Below, piece by piece: positions 63,700-64,000 of a stretch of DNA of 64,000 nucleotides. The number at the start of each line of letters is the position of its first letter. Within the stretch, counting starts at the first letter, position 1. The stretch comes from Taeniopygia guttata. Its lineage: Eukaryota; Chordata; Aves; Passeriformes; Estrildidae. A model generated the notes under the pieces. It was not told the DNA's origin. It did not search any database and was given only the letters and a program-made list of their open reading frames with translations. Where the stretch lies: assembly GCF_048771995.1 (NCBI RefSeq), contig NC_133064.1, forward strand, positions 25,213,001 through 25,277,000, given 5' to 3'. A program made the position numbers and the translations under genes.

Positions 63700-64000
63700 T
63701 GTTGCCGTGCGAGATCGGCTCCGGGCGGACGCCTGCGGGCATGCATGGCGGGGGGGGGGGGGGTAGAGAAGGTGGCCGCTTTCCCCTCGTCTCTGCGAGG
63801 ATCAGTCCACGTGGGAATAGACGAAATGGCGACACGGGACTCGGGTGCAAACACGTGTTTATTGTGGGAGCATGTTCCCCGAGACACCGGGGGAGCGAGC
63901 GGGGGGGCCTCGGTTATATTGTGTGCAGGGGGCGGGGGGGAACCTGAGTCGTGGCCAATGGGACGGGAGGCAGGGGACGGGGGACGGGGGCAGGGGACAG
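63700..64000 (-). mobile_element. ERV-A family LTR (minus), runs off the window
   Basis: The plus strand starts TGTTGCCGTGCGAGATCGG, the reverse of the ERV-A 3' LTR end. It continues through a G-run (63750-63762), a reversed poly-A region (GTGTTTATTGTGGG at 63854) and a G-rich U3. The complete LTR, and possibly a provirus, continues to the right. Confidence 0.85.

Overview
This window is bird nuclear DNA, most likely from an oscine passerine. The evidence is many chicken-repeat-1 (CR1) LINE fragments, a very large number of endogenous retrovirus (ERV) LTRs, and one tRNA-Ile-derived SINE with a CR1-like tail, a type known from zebra finch and its relatives. There is no bacterial-style gene organisation. 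Most open frames longer than 60 codons are accidental translations of LTRs, CR1s or simple repeats.

Left third (about 1-20.7 kb): the only host gene I can establish is CKMT2, the sarcomeric mitochondrial creatine kinase, on the minus strand. Eight coding exons are present with matching splice phases, from the initiator ATG at 20620 to the exon ending at 1627. Together they encode 380 of roughly 419 residues. The last coding exon, about 39 codons, must lie beyond position 1. The 5' UTR begins in an exon upstream of 20660 that I could not find. The introns hold CR1 elements, LTRs, an ERV fragment, a perfect 236-bp (TTCC)59 tract and a pair of nested, oppositely oriented LTRs.

Middle (about 20.7-37.4 kb): no exon of a known gene was recognised. 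This stretch holds CR1 copies, several nested solo LTRs, apparently unique DNA at about 33.3-37.4 kb, the SINE, and one 63-bp exon-like segment on the plus strand.

Right half (about 37.4-64 kb): a dense stack of retroelements, decoded here from target-site duplications (TSDs). One minus-strand CR1 is split into four pieces between 37464 and 55889. Inside it sits a solo LTR (family G). Inside that is provirus ERV-A (38330-48448, 6-bp TSD AACTGC), which has no recognisable genes. Inside ERV-A is provirus ERV-B (39458-46928, 5-bp TSD GGAGA), with a tRNA-His-type primer site and broken gammaretrovirus-like gag, pro, pol and env. ERV-B itself carries two solo LTRs, one in its 5' LTR and one in gag. 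Further nests follow at 52-56 kb, 55.9-58.9 kb and 60.4-63.2 kb. The window ends inside another LTR of the ERV-A family.

LTR family letters (C to P) are local labels used only in this annotation. All viral genes seen are broken by stops, frameshifts, deletions and insertions.
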